Assembly: GCF_014203795.1 (NCBI RefSeq)
Contig: NZ_JACHJU010000001.1
Coordinates: 3,038,001 to 3,102,000, forward strand
Source: Streptosporangium album
Lineage (GTDB): Bacteria > Actinomycetota > Actinomycetes > Streptosporangiales > Streptosporangiaceae
Direction: 5' to 3'
Length of the DNA stretch: 64,000 nucleotides
The stretch's first letter is position 1. Each line of letters begins with the position of its first letter. A program made the translations under genes and the position numbers. Under the pieces are notes generated by a model. It searched no databases, was not told the origin of the DNA, and worked only from the letters and a program-made list of their open reading frames with translations. Below, one piece after another: positions 34,583 through 43,375 of this stretch.

Positions 34583-36649
34583 ATGACCACCCCTGGCCGG
34601 CCCACCGCGCGCCGCAAGCCCCCCCACGTGCTGGCCAATGCCCCGTTCCGCAAGTTGTGGACGGCCATGTCGGTCTGCAGCCTCGGAGACTGGCTGAACA
34701 TCATCGCGCTGACCGCGCTCGCCGGAAACCTCACCAGCGGTGACGGCTACAAGATCCAGAGCCTGGCCATCGGTGGTGTCTTCGTCGCGAAGATGCTTCC
34801 GTCCATCCTGCTGGGCCCGCTCGCGGGCGCGTTCGCCGACCGGTTCGACCGCAGGCTGACGATGTTCTTCTCCGACCTGCTCCGGTTCGCGCTGGTCCTG
34901 TCGATCCCGCTGATCGGCAACTACCAGTGGGTGCTCATCGCCACGTTCCTGGTCGAGTGCGTCAACCTCTTCTGGGTCCCCGCCAAGGACGCCACGGTGC
35001 CGAATCTGGTGCCCAAGGAGCGGCTGGAGGAGGCCAACCAGCTCAACCTCCTGGTCACGTACGGCACCGCCCCGGTCGCCGCGCTTCTCTTCGCGGTGCT
35101 GTCGATCGCCGATGACGCCCTGGGCAGGTTCGTCCCCTACTTCTCCGACCGTGACACCTACCTGGCGCTGTTCATCAACGCCATCGCCTACCTGGTGTCG
35201 GCCTGCATCATCTTCACGCTGAAGGACATCCCGACGGCCAACAGGTCGGCCGTCACGGTCTCCACCCCGTCGGTGCTGCGGCAGATCATCGACGGCTGGC
35301 GTTTCGTCGGCGCCAACCGGCTGATCCGCGGCCTGGTCATCGGCATGCTCGGCGCGTTCGCCGCCGGCGGTGCGGTGGTCGGCGTGGCCAAGATCTATGT
35401 GGGGGCGCTGGGCGGCGGCGACGCGGCCTACGGCGTGGTGTTCGGCGCGGTCTTCGTCGGCATGGCCTCGGGCATGTTCTTCGGGCCCAGGTTGCTGCGC
35501 GAGCTGTCCCGGAGGCGGCTGTTCGGACTGTCGATCATCGTGGCCGGGGTGGCGCTCGCCGCGATCGCGATCGTCCACAACCTGGTGATCGTCGTCATGC
35601 TCACCGTGGTGCTGGGGGCGTGCGCCGGGATCGCGTGGATCATCGGCTACACCATGATCGGACTGGAGGTGGAGGACAGCTTGCGCGGCCGTACGTTCTC
35701 CTTCCTGCAGTCCCTCGCCCGGGTCACCCTGCTGCTGGTGGTCGCGGTCGCCCCCACGCTGGCGGGTCTGTTCGGCAGACACGAGGTCGTCATCGGCCGG
35801 GAGAAGATCTACGAATTCGACGGCTCCAACCTGGTGCTGCTGATCGGCGCACTGCTCGCGATCATCGTCGGGTTCCTCGCCCTGCGGCACATGGACGACC
35901 GTAAGGGCGTGCCGATCGCCTCCGACCTGTTCGCGGCGGTGCGCGGCGAGCGGTTCACGCCCGAGACCGCCGAGCAGCCACGCGGGATGTTCATCGCGTT
36001 CGAAGGCGGTGAGGGGTCGGGTAAGACCACCCAGTCCAGACTGCTCGCGATCTGGCTCCGGGACCAGGGCTTCGACGTGGTGCAGACCCGGGAGCCCGGC
36101 TCGACCAAGGTGGGCATGCGGCTGCGCGCGATCCTCCTGGACGCCGTGCATCAGGGGCTGTCGGCACGGTCGGAGGCGCTGCTGTACGCGGCCGACCGCG
36201 CCGAGCACGTGGAGAAGGTCATCCGCCCGGCGCTCTACCGGGGCTCCATGGTGATCTCCGACCGTTACGTGGACTCCTCCCTGGCCTACCAGGGCGCCGG
36301 CCGGTCTCTGGACCCGGCCGACATGGCCAGGATCAACACCTGGGCCACCGGCGGCCTCGTCCCCGACCTGACCGTGCTCATCGACACCCCGCCGTCCGTC
36401 GGCCTGACCCGGTTGGGCGGGGCCGCCGACCGGATCGAGTCCGAGCCGCTGGAGTTCCACGAGCGGGTCCGCCGGGAGTTCCGCTCGCTGGCCGCCGCCA
36501 GCCCGGACCGCTATCTGGTCATCGACGGGACCCTCGCCCAGGACCAGATCTCCCTGCTCATCCATGACCGGGTCCGCGAGGTGCTGCCCGACCCGGTGCC
36601 GCAGGAGTCGGAGGACGCCACCGGCACCATCCCCGTCATCCGCGACTGA
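34583..36649 (+). CDS. tmk: Fused MFS-type membrane protein / thymidylate kinase
   Basis: 688 residues. Residues about 20-430 are a 10 to 12-helix MFS-type domain (PLAGAFADRFDRRLTMFFSD is the loop 2-3 motif). Residues about 465-670 are a complete dTMP kinase: P-loop FIAFEGGEGSGKTTQ, the DR-motif TREPGSTKVG, SDRYVDSSLAYQGAGR and lid-region arginines. dTMP kinase makes dTDP for DNA synthesis. The fusion, in one continuous frame without a linker stop, is known from some actinobacteria; the transporter's substrate is unknown. It is followed 21 bp later by holB. Confidence 0.93.
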   Translation: MTTPGRPTARRKPPHVLANAPFRKLWTAMSVCSLGDWLNIIALTALAGNLTSGDGYKIQSLAIGGVFVAKMLPSILLGPLAGAFADRFDRRLTMFFSDLLRFALVLSIPLIGNYQWVLIATFLVECVNLFWVPAKDATVPNLVPKERLEEANQLNLLVTYGTAPVAALLFAVLSIADDALGRFVPYFSDRDTYLALFINAIAYLVSACIIFTLKDIPTANRSAVTVSTPSVLRQIIDGWRFVGANRLIRGLVIGMLGAFAAGGAVVGVAKIYVGALGGGDAAYGVVFGAVFVGMASGMFFGPRLLRELSRRRLFGLSIIVAGVALAAIAIVHNLVIVVMLTVVLGACAGIAWIIGYTMIGLEVEDSLRGRTFSFLQSLARVTLLLVVAVAPTLAGLFGRHEVVIGREKIYEFDGSNLVLLIGALLAIIVGFLALRHMDDRKGVPIASDLFAAVRGERFTPETAEQPRGMFIAFEGGEGSGKTTQSRLLAIWLRDQGFDVVQTREPGSTKVGMRLRAILLDAVHQGLSARSEALLYAADRAEHVEKVIRPALYRGSMVISDRYVDSSLAYQGAGRSLDPADMARINTWATGGLVPDLTVLIDTPPSVGLTRLGGAADRIESEPLEFHERVRREFRSLAAASPDRYLVIDGTLAQDQISLLIHDRVREVLPDPVPQESEDATGTIPVIRD

Positions 36650-36670
36650 CACCGGCGGTAGGTTGGGCGC

Positions 36671-37852
36671 GTGGGAGTCTTCGATGACCTTGTGGGGCAG
36701 GAGCGGGCGGCGGTAACGCTCCGACGCGCCGCCGACGGGGCCGCCGAGATGCTGGCCGGAGGTCCCGGTGGGGGGATGACCCACGCGTGGCTGTTCACCG
36801 GTCCGCCCGGATCCGGGAGGGAGGAGGCGGCGCGCGCCTTCGCCGCCGCACTGTTCTGCCCCGACCGGGGGTGCGGCCACTGCGACATGTGCCATCAGGT
36901 GGCCATCGGTTCCCACCCTGATCTGGAGGTCGTCCGCACCGAGGGCCTTTCCTACGGCATCAAGGAGACCCGCCAGCTCATTCTCCGGGCGGCCGGAGCC
37001 CCGACGCTGGGGCGATGGAGGGTCGTCCTCTTCGAAGGGGCCGACCGGATGCCGGAGCGCGCCTCCAACGCTCTGCTCAAGGCGATCGAGGAGCCGCCGC
37101 CGAAGACGGTCTGGCTGCTCTGCACCCCGTCGCCCGCCGACCTCGTCATCACCATCCGGTCGCGCTGCAGGGTGGTCACGCTGGTCACCCCGCCCACGGC
37201 GGCGGTCGCCCATGCGCTGGTGACCCGTGACAACATTCCGCCGGACATGGCGGAGTCCGTCGCGAGGGCCACCCAGGGCCACCTGGAGCGGGCCCGGCGG
37301 CTGGCCCTGGATCCGGAGATGCGCGCGCGCCGCGAGGCTGTGCTCTCCATCCCGCGCTCGCTCACCGGGCTGGGGGAATGCGTCACCGCGGCGGAGCGGC
37401 TGGTGGACACCGCCAAGAAAGAGGCCGAGGCGGTCTCCTCGGCGCTGGACGAGGGGGAGATCACCGAGATCCGCAAGATCTACGGTGAGGGTTCCTCGGG
37501 GAAGGGGCTGAACAAGGGCCTGATCCGGGGCGGGGCCGGAGCGCTCAAGGACCTGGAGAAACTGCAGAAGTCCCGGGCCACCCGGACCCAGCGTGATGTC
37601 ATCGACGCGGCGCTGCTCGACCTGGTGGCCTTCTACCGCGACGTGCTGGCCGTCCAGTTCGGCGCACCCGTGGAGCTGGCCAACGAGGACCGCCGGGCCG
37701 ATCTGGACGGTCTGGCCCGCTCCTCCGCCCCCGAGGAAACCCTGCGCAGAGTCGACGCGATCATGCACTGCCGGGAGCGGCTGGCGGCCAACGTCAACCC
37801 GCAGATGGCCGTCGAGGCGATGATGATCTCGCTGCGGCAGCCCCGGCTCTGA
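36671..37852 (+). CDS. holB: DNA polymerase III subunit delta'
   Basis: 393 residues from GTG 36671. MGVFDDLVGQERAAVTLRRA is the canonical start, then a P-loop-like TGPPGSGREEAARAF (Lys of GKT replaced, as usual for delta'), a zinc-binding CPDRGCGHCDMC, the VVLFEGADRMPERASNALLK Walker-B/sensor region and KTVWLLCTPSPADLVITIRS. It is part of the clamp-loader complex with DnaX and HolA. It is downstream of tmk, as is usual in actinobacteria. Confidence 0.95.
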   Translation: MGVFDDLVGQERAAVTLRRAADGAAEMLAGGPGGGMTHAWLFTGPPGSGREEAARAFAAALFCPDRGCGHCDMCHQVAIGSHPDLEVVRTEGLSYGIKETRQLILRAAGAPTLGRWRVVLFEGADRMPERASNALLKAIEEPPPKTVWLLCTPSPADLVITIRSRCRVVTLVTPPTAAVAHALVTRDNIPPDMAESVARATQGHLERARRLALDPEMRARREAVLSIPRSLTGLGECVTAAERLVDTAKKEAEAVSSALDEGEITEIRKIYGEGSSGKGLNKGLIRGGAGALKDLEKLQKSRATRTQRDVIDAALLDLVAFYRDVLAVQFGAPVELANEDRRADLDGLARSSAPEETLRRVDAIMHCRERLAANVNPQMAVEAMMISLRQPRL

Positions 37853-38218
37853 TCTGACGCCGGAGGTTCAGGGCAGCCCGGAGGCTGTCGTGGCCGCTCC
37901 CAGAGCCTCTCACCGCCCTGCGACGGCTGACCGCGGGGCGGGCGCCTTGCGACGCTCAGCGTCCGGCGACCCGTCGGATCCGTAGGCCGGTCGGCGCGGG
38001 AGCACGGGTCCGTCGTCACCGCGGTGCCCTTCACGGTTTTTTTGCGTCGAGCGGAACCGTTCCTGGCTAACCGCACTCAAACCATGGGTGTGGGTCGTTA
38101 AGATTCACAGCGAATTTCCATATATTCGTTACAAATCGGCCAGAAAGTGTCCTGCTCTAACGGGGATGAGCAGGAAGACGGGGGACTCTTGGAGAGCATC
38201 GGAGCACGCCCAAACGTA
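37853..38218 (+). promoter_or_regulatory. Control region of the glycosyltransferase operon
   Basis: The gap after holB has no gene. 38096-38140 is A/T-rich and contains CGAAT (38111-38115) and ATTCG (38124-38128) as an inverted repeat with 8 bp between, inside AGCGAATTTCCATATATTCG. A promoter for the operon at 38219 is expected here but no clear -35/-10 pair can be fixed. Confidence 0.4.
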
Positions 38219-38944
38219 ATGGCACCAGGGGGTATGCGGGCCGTTACCAGCCGTGTGGACGACGACGACATGCTGAGGATCGAGTGGCCGGAGCCGGTGG
38301 ACGGGACGATCGTCCTGAGACACGTGGAGACCGGGGAGGAGCGAGGAGACACCGATCTTGTCGGGCTGCGCCCGGGCATCTGGATGGCCTCCCACCGGGG
38401 TGAGCCTCTCGCCACCGATGACCCAGGGTTCTCCCTGGATGGGCTGCTTGTTTACGCCGGGACGGCCCGCGACCGGGAGATCCGGGCATTCCGCACGACG
38501 ATCGGCACCCTCGCCCTCACCGTCCGCGAGGTCGAACCGTATGTCGAGGTGACCGCGGTCGTCTCCGACGGCGGCGTGATCGAGGTCGAGGGCATGATCG
38601 CTTATGGCGAGCCGATCGAGGGACCGGCCAGGCTCGTGGCCGTGGCGAGAAAGGGTCCGCAGCCGGTCAGCGGATCCGCGATCTTCCGGGGACGGCGCTT
38701 CCAGGGGAGTTTCCCCATCGCGCCGATGGCCGAGGCGCAGACGAGGCGACGGGTCTTCTGGGACCTCCACGCGGAGGCCGACGGACTACGGCTGCCGCTG
38801 GCGGCGCGTCTCGACGACATCGCCGACAAGAAGACCAGGGTGCGCTTCCCCGCCCAGTACGTGGGACAGATCAGGGTGCGGCCCTACTACACCGACACCG
38901 ACAGCCTCGCCGTCGCCCTCACGGTCGAGGAGAAAGCCTCGTGA
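38219..38944 (+). CDS. Beta-rich protein of unknown function, coupled to a glycosyltransferase
   Basis: 241 residues from ATG 38219. Starts at GTG 38147, TTG 38189 or ATG 38234 (the last with AGGGGGT just upstream) are also possible. No signal peptide. The sequence alternates strands (MLRIEWPEPVDGTIVLRHVE, LTVREVEPYVEVTAVVSDGG) and looks like two immunoglobulin-like sandwiches, a type often joined to TagF/TagB-like transferases in surface-glycan genes. The gene overlaps the following glycosyltransferase as GTGA, so the two are probably partners. Confidence 0.6.
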   Translation: MAPGGMRAVTSRVDDDDMLRIEWPEPVDGTIVLRHVETGEERGDTDLVGLRPGIWMASHRGEPLATDDPGFSLDGLLVYAGTARDREIRAFRTTIGTLALTVREVEPYVEVTAVVSDGGVIEVEGMIAYGEPIEGPARLVAVARKGPQPVSGSAIFRGRRFQGSFPIAPMAEAQTRRRVFWDLHAEADGLRLPLAARLDDIADKKTRVRFPAQYVGQIRVRPYYTDTDSLAVALTVEEKAS

Positions 38945-40095
38945 AGATCTCTTTTCTGATCCTCAACGCCTACGGCATGGGCGGAACGATCCGGTCCACC
39001 TTCGACCTCGCCACCGAGCTGTCCAAGCGCCACGACGTCGAAGTGATCAGTGTTTTCCAGCACACCGACCTCCCCTTCCTGCCGCTGGGTGCCAAGGTAC
39101 GGCTGCGCTCGCTGGTGGACCTGCGCGAGGGGGCCAGGGTCCGCTGGCCGTACACGAAGAAGGCGGAGCGGCTGAGCACGCAGGAGAGCGAGCTGGTCCA
39201 TCCGGAGGAACGCGCCTACGCCTCCTTCAGCGCGTGGAGCGACGACGTGCTCAGGCGGGAGCTGCGGAAGCTCCGCACCGACGTGCTGGTCACCACCCGG
39301 GCCGGGCTGAACATCCTGGCCGCCAGGTTCGCCCGCAGACGGATCGTCACGATCGCCCAGGAGCATCTGCACTTCGAGGCCCACCAGCCCGGCATCTTCC
39401 AGGAGATCCAGCGGTGGTACCCGGGGCTGGACGCGGTCGTCACCCTCACCGAGGCCGACGAGCAGGACTATCGCGCCATGCTCGACCAGGCGCCGACGCG
39501 GGTCTACACCATCGGCAACGGGCTTGCCGGTGGGCCGCGGCCCCTCTCCCGGCAGGAGAACCGGATCGTGCTGGCCGCCGGGCGGCTGGTGCCGGTCAAG
39601 GGCTACGACCGGCTGCTGAAGGCGTTCGCCAAGGTCGTCGAGGAACGCCCGGACTGGAAGCTGCGGATCTACGGCGAGGGCCGGGTCGGCGACAAGCTCG
39701 TCAAACTGGCCGTCAAGCTGCGCCTGCACAACAACGTGACGTTCATGGGGCCGACCGGCGACATCGAGGGCGAGCTGGCCAAGGCCTCGATCCACGCGGT
39801 CAGCTCCCGGTTCGAGGGTTTCGGCATGACCATCATCGAGGCGTTCGCGTGCGGGGTCCCGGTGGTCAGCTTCGACTGCCCCCGGGGACCTCGCGAGATC
39901 ATCACCTCCGGCCACGACGGGCTGCTGGTCCCGCCCGAGGACATCGACGCCCTGGCAGGCGGGCTGCTCAAGATGATCGACGACGAGGAGGGCCGTCGCC
40001 AGATGGCCCGCAACGCCCTGGAGACGGCCAGGAACTACGACATCTCCATGATCGCGGAGCGGTGGGAGAGGTCCTTCGCCGATCTCGTGCGCTGA
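38941..40095 (+). CDS. Glycosyltransferase family 4
   Basis: 384 residues; GTG 38941 overlaps the upstream TGA. GT-B fold: N-terminal MKISFLILNAYGMGGTIRST with the Gly-rich acceptor loop, and the C-terminal donor domain with IVLAAGRLVPVKGYDRLLKA and the E-x7-E motif SRFEGFGMTIIEAFACGVPV. It is a retaining transferase acting in the cytosol, probably on cell-wall or capsule glycan; donor and acceptor are not predictable. A strong terminator follows. Confidence 0.92.
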   Translation: MKISFLILNAYGMGGTIRSTFDLATELSKRHDVEVISVFQHTDLPFLPLGAKVRLRSLVDLREGARVRWPYTKKAERLSTQESELVHPEERAYASFSAWSDDVLRRELRKLRTDVLVTTRAGLNILAARFARRRIVTIAQEHLHFEAHQPGIFQEIQRWYPGLDAVVTLTEADEQDYRAMLDQAPTRVYTIGNGLAGGPRPLSRQENRIVLAAGRLVPVKGYDRLLKAFAKVVEERPDWKLRIYGEGRVGDKLVKLAVKLRLHNNVTFMGPTGDIEGELAKASIHAVSSRFEGFGMTIIEAFACGVPVVSFDCPRGPREIITSGHDGLLVPPEDIDALAGGLLKMIDDEEGRRQMARNALETARNYDISMIAERWERSFADLVR

Positions 40096-40133
40096 GCGTG
40101 GCCCGTTGGAACCTGCGGGCCGACTGAAGGTTT

Positions 40134-40166
40134 CGGGCCGGGCGGAGCAGCAGACCGCCCGGCCCG
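40134..40166 (+). terminator. Rho-independent-type hairpin after the glycosyltransferase gene
   Basis: CGGGCCGGGCGG (40134-40145) and CCGCCCGGCCCG (40155-40166) are perfect 12-bp arms around a 9-nt loop. It lies 38 bp beyond the stop codon, before the sigma-factor gene. Confidence 0.85.
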
Positions 40167-40179
40167 GCGTCTCTGTGAT

Positions 40180-40740
40180 GTGACGATGTCATTGTCGGGG
40201 GCGACCCCAGATCCCAAAATCGAAATGCTCTCCCACGGAGAGCCCCTGGCCAGGGACCGCATCGACGTCGCAGCGCTGTTCGCCGACCACCACCTCGGGC
40301 TGGTACGGCTGGCGCTGCTGATGGTGGGTGACCAGGCCACGGCCGAGGACGTCGTGCAGGAGGCGTTCACCCGCACGCACGCGGGACGGCACCGCCTGCG
40401 CGATCCCGGGCGCGCGCTGACCTACATCCGCTCGGCGGTGCTCAACGGCTCCCGTTCGGTGCTGCGGCGCCGGGCGGTGGCGTTCCGGCGGGCCGTGCCG
40501 TACGAGCCGCCCGTCTGGTCCGCCGAACACGCGGCGCTGCTCGGCGAGGAGCGCCGCGAGGTGCTGGTGGCCCTGCGCACGCTGCCGGGGCGGCAACGCG
40601 AGGCGCTGACGCTCCGCTACTACCTCGACCTGTCCGACCTGGAGATCGCCGAGACCATGGGGATCGGTGCGGGCACGGCCCGGTCCACCATCGCGCGCGG
40701 GCTGGCCGCCCTCGCCCGCAAGCTTGGGGAGGAATCATGA
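40180..40740 (+). CDS. ECF-type RNA polymerase sigma factor (SigE-like family of actinomycetes)
   Basis: 186 residues from GTG 40180; ATG 40186 or ATG 40225 are alternatives. Region 2 reads LFADHHLGLVRLALLMVGDQ and ATAEDVVQEAFTRT; region 4 has LPGRQREALTLRYYLDLSDL and the HTH TMGIGAGTARSTIARGLAAL. Region 3 is absent, as in ECF factors. It overlaps the downstream membrane protein by 4 bp, the usual layout for a sigma factor and its membrane-bound regulator. Confidence 0.93.
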   Translation: MTMSLSGATPDPKIEMLSHGEPLARDRIDVAALFADHHLGLVRLALLMVGDQATAEDVVQEAFTRTHAGRHRLRDPGRALTYIRSAVLNGSRSVLRRRAVAFRRAVPYEPPVWSAEHAALLGEERREVLVALRTLPGRQREALTLRYYLDLSDLEIAETMGIGAGTARSTIARGLAALARKLGEES

Positions 40741-41420
40741 ACGCCACCGAGAACCGCCTGCGTGAGGCCCTGTCGGCCGCCGCCGCGACCGCCGCCGACG
40801 TCCGCCCGCTGACCGCCCCCGCCCGCCGCCGGTCCCGGGCCCCTCTCCGGATTGGTGCCGTCGTCCTTGCCGTCGCCGTGACGGCCTTCGGAGCCGTACG
40901 GCTCACCGTGCCCTCCCCGGTACTGCGGGGGGAGACCATCGTCGCCATGTCCATGAGCGGCGTGGAGCCGTCCGGGATGGCCGGGGTCTCGGTATTCCTC
41001 TGCAAGAAGTCCGACCCCTTTCCACACTGCAAGGACAGGGAGATCTCCACGGAGGACAGGGAGAACCTCCTGCGGATGCTGGAGGGCCGGCCCGAGGCGG
41101 AGGCCGTCACCTTCGAAAGCCGGCAGCAGGCCTGGGAGAAATTCCAGAGGGAGTATCAGGACAACCCCGAATTGCTGAAGGCGATAACCCCCAGGGACAT
41201 GCCCGAATCTTTCCGCGTCCGGATCAGGCCGGATGCCGACTCCATGGCCGTGGCCCAGGCCGCGGGAGAGCTGCCCGGGGTGTCCAACGCCATCGACACG
41301 GCCTGCCTGTACGAGCAGCGCGCCTCCCTCATGTCGATCATCATGAGCAAGCTCCCGTGGGCGGAGGACAGGAAGCAGTGTTCGTACCCGGAGCATCCGG
41401 AGTTGACGGGTTCCGGATGA
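40737..41420 (+). CDS. Membrane protein with FtsX-ECD-like extracytoplasmic domain, partner of the sigma factor
   Basis: 227 residues; ATG 40737 overlaps the sigma gene stop. A cytoplasmic part of about 40 residues, Ala/Arg-rich like short anti-sigma N-termini, is followed by one membrane helix (about 41-58) and an outside domain. In that domain VSVFLCKKSDPFPHC, FQREYQDNPELLKAITPRDM and PESFRVRIRPDADSMAVAQA match the extracellular domain of the cell-division protein FtsX. It could be an anti-sigma factor sensing wall or division state. No ZAS zinc motif is seen, so the anti-sigma role is inferred from position. Confidence 0.75.
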   Translation: MNATENRLREALSAAAATAADVRPLTAPARRRSRAPLRIGAVVLAVAVTAFGAVRLTVPSPVLRGETIVAMSMSGVEPSGMAGVSVFLCKKSDPFPHCKDREISTEDRENLLRMLEGRPEAEAVTFESRQQAWEKFQREYQDNPELLKAITPRDMPESFRVRIRPDADSMAVAQAAGELPGVSNAIDTACLYEQRASLMSIIMSKLPWAEDRKQCSYPEHPELTGSG

Positions 41421-41431
41421 GGCGGTGAGCC

Positions 41432-41512
41432 GGGGGTACGGCTTGCGCCCGCGGTTGTGATCACCGCGTATCCACGGGTATGGAGCGTAGGGTGAGCGCA
41501 AGCCGTACCCCC
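41432..41512. repeat. Perfect 17-bp inverted repeat between sigma operon and PSP1 gene
   Basis: GGGGGTACGGCTTGCGC (41432-41448) and its exact complement (41496-41512) flank 47 bp. Inside the loop GCGGT and ACCGC form a second small hairpin. It may be a terminator for the sigma operon. The long loop and perfect arms would also fit a small mobile repeat or a regulator site for the PSP1 gene 18 bp later. Confidence 0.75.
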
Positions 41513-41529
41513 AGCAGCTTTGGAGCCAC

Positions 41530-42387
41530 ATGGGCATGATCATGGCGGTGAGTTTCACCCGTTACGGCCGGCTGTACTACCTGGATCCCGGCGAGCACAG
41601 TCCCAAGGTCGGTGACAAGGTGCTGGTGCCCACCGACGCCGGGCCGGAGGTGGCCGAGTGCGTCTGGGCGCCGCAGTGGACGAGCGAGGAGGTCGGCGGC
41701 CTCCCGGTCTGCGAGGGCATCGCGGGCGAGGAGCACCTCGCGCGCGACGAGGGCAACAGGCGGCGGCGCGCGGAGGTCCGGAGCGTCGCCAAACGCCTGA
41801 TCAGGCGGCACGAGCTGCCCATGAAGGTCGTCGGCGTCGACTACCTCGACGCCGAGAACGTCTACACCGTCTACTTCTCGGCCCCGCACCGCGTCGACTT
41901 CCGTGCCCTCGTCCGCGACCTGGCCCGCAACCTGCGCGCCCGGGTGGAACTGCGCCAGATCGGTCCCCGCGACGAGGCCCGCCTGCAGGGCGGCATCGGT
42001 CCCTGCGGCCGTGACCTGTGCTGCGCGACCTTCCTCAAGGACTTCGAACCGGTCTCGGTGCGGATGGCCAAGGACCAGGACCTGCCGGTCAACCCGCTGC
42101 GCATCGCGGGGGCGTGCGGGCGGCTGATGTGCTGCCTCAAGTACGAGCACCCCCTCTACCTCGACGCGAACTCCAGGATGCCCCGCGTCGGCCTGAAGGT
42201 GGACACCCCGGAGGGCTCGGGGACCGTGGTGGGCCGCAACGTCCCCTCCGACTCGGTGACCGTCCGGCTGGACGAGGGCGGGCGGCGCTGCGCCTGCCCC
42301 TCCGCCTCGGTCTGCTCCCCCCGCAGGCAGCACGACACGATGTACGGCGGGGCGGTGACGGTCGCCGAGAGCGGCCCGGAGGAGTAG
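41530..42387 (+). CDS. PSP1-domain protein (RicT/YaaT-like)
   Basis: 285 residues from ATG 41530. The PSP1 C-terminal domain includes HRVDFRALVRDLARNLRARV and the Cys pairs GPCGRDLCCATFLKDFE and GACGRLMCCLKYEH, which in B. subtilis RicT take part in binding Fe-S clusters. In Bacillus the Ric complex affects RNase Y-dependent mRNA processing; in actinomycetes the role is unknown. It is normally near holB, and here the glycosyltransferase and sigma operons lie between. Confidence 0.92.
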   Translation: MGMIMAVSFTRYGRLYYLDPGEHSPKVGDKVLVPTDAGPEVAECVWAPQWTSEEVGGLPVCEGIAGEEHLARDEGNRRRRAEVRSVAKRLIRRHELPMKVVGVDYLDAENVYTVYFSAPHRVDFRALVRDLARNLRARVELRQIGPRDEARLQGGIGPCGRDLCCATFLKDFEPVSVRMAKDQDLPVNPLRIAGACGRLMCCLKYEHPLYLDANSRMPRVGLKVDTPEGSGTVVGRNVPSDSVTVRLDEGGRRCACPSASVCSPRRQHDTMYGGAVTVAESGPEE

Positions 42388-42523
42388 GCGGTCCAACGGG
42401 TGTTCGCGGTCGGCATGACCGGAAGAGGGTGATTTCGGCAATCCGCGATCTCGGCCGTGAAACGCTTCCGTAAGAGGGCGGGAGACGTTCCCGCGACGGG
42501 ACCGAAGGGGCCGAGGTGCGAGC

Positions 42524-43375
42524 ATGGCGATGATCCGGCTGGGTGACACGGAGTTCGGCTACGACGAGGCCGGCAGCGGGCCGGTGGTCGTGCTCCTGCA
42601 CGCCGGCTGTGCGGATCGGCGGATGTGGGAGCACCCGTTCCGGAAGCTGGCCGGGCGCTACCGGGTGATCCGCTACGACTGGCGCGGTTACGGTGAGTCC
42701 GGTGACGCGACCGGAGAGTTCGCCCACCACGAGGACCTGCTGGCGCTGCTGGACGCGTTCGGGGTGGACCGGGCCGTGCTGGTGGGAAGCTCGGACGGCG
42801 GCAAGATCGCGCTGGACGCCACGCTCACCGCGCCCGAGCGGGTCACCGCGCTCGCTCTGGTCGCCCCCGGGCTCTCCGGTCACGAATGGCCGCCGTCGAT
42901 GCCCGCCAGATACCGGGAGCGGGTGCACGACGTGATCGGGATCGACCGGCTCCGGAGCTACCGCAGGGGCGAGGTGGAGACCGTCGACGTGGCGGAGCTG
43001 GAGGCGTACTCCGCGGCCGAGACGGAGTTCCTGGTGGCCGGGCCGGCCCGCACCCGCGACGACCTCGACCCTCAGGTGTGGGAGCTGGCGCTGGCGATGG
43101 ACCGCCTGCTGAACGAGCGATCGTGGACCGGACCGCACGGCACCGCGCACGACCTGCGGCCGCCGGCGAAGGGGCGGCTCGCCGAAGTCGAGGTGCCGAC
43201 CCTGGTGGTGGCCGGGCTGGCCGACGTGCCGGAGATCCTGGAGGTGTCCGACCTGCTGAGCCGGGAGATCAGGAAGGCCCGCCGGGTCGACATTCCCGAC
43301 ACCGGTCACCTGCCGCCGCTGGAGCGCCCCGAGGAGTTCACCGCCGCCCTGACGGAGTTTCTGACGACCCTCTAA
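42524..43375 (+). CDS. Alpha/beta hydrolase
   Basis: 283 residues from ATG 42524. Oxyanion-hole HG-equivalent LLHAGCADRRMW, YDWRGYGESG, the nucleophile elbow LVGSSDGGKIA (Gly-Ser-Ser-Asp-Gly, Ser about 94) and the catalytic His near the end (DTGHLPPLERPEEF). An acid residue before it is plausible in VAGLADVPE. It is a single-domain soluble esterase/lipase-like enzyme with unknown substrate. Its last 38 bp overlap the convergent DUF4407 gene. Confidence 0.88.
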   Translation: MAMIRLGDTEFGYDEAGSGPVVVLLHAGCADRRMWEHPFRKLAGRYRVIRYDWRGYGESGDATGEFAHHEDLLALLDAFGVDRAVLVGSSDGGKIALDATLTAPERVTALALVAPGLSGHEWPPSMPARYRERVHDVIGIDRLRSYRRGEVETVDVAELEAYSAAETEFLVAGPARTRDDLDPQVWELALAMDRLLNERSWTGPHGTAHDLRPPAKGRLAEVEVPTLVVAGLADVPEILEVSDLLSREIRKARRVDIPDTGHLPPLERPEEFTAALTEFLTTL

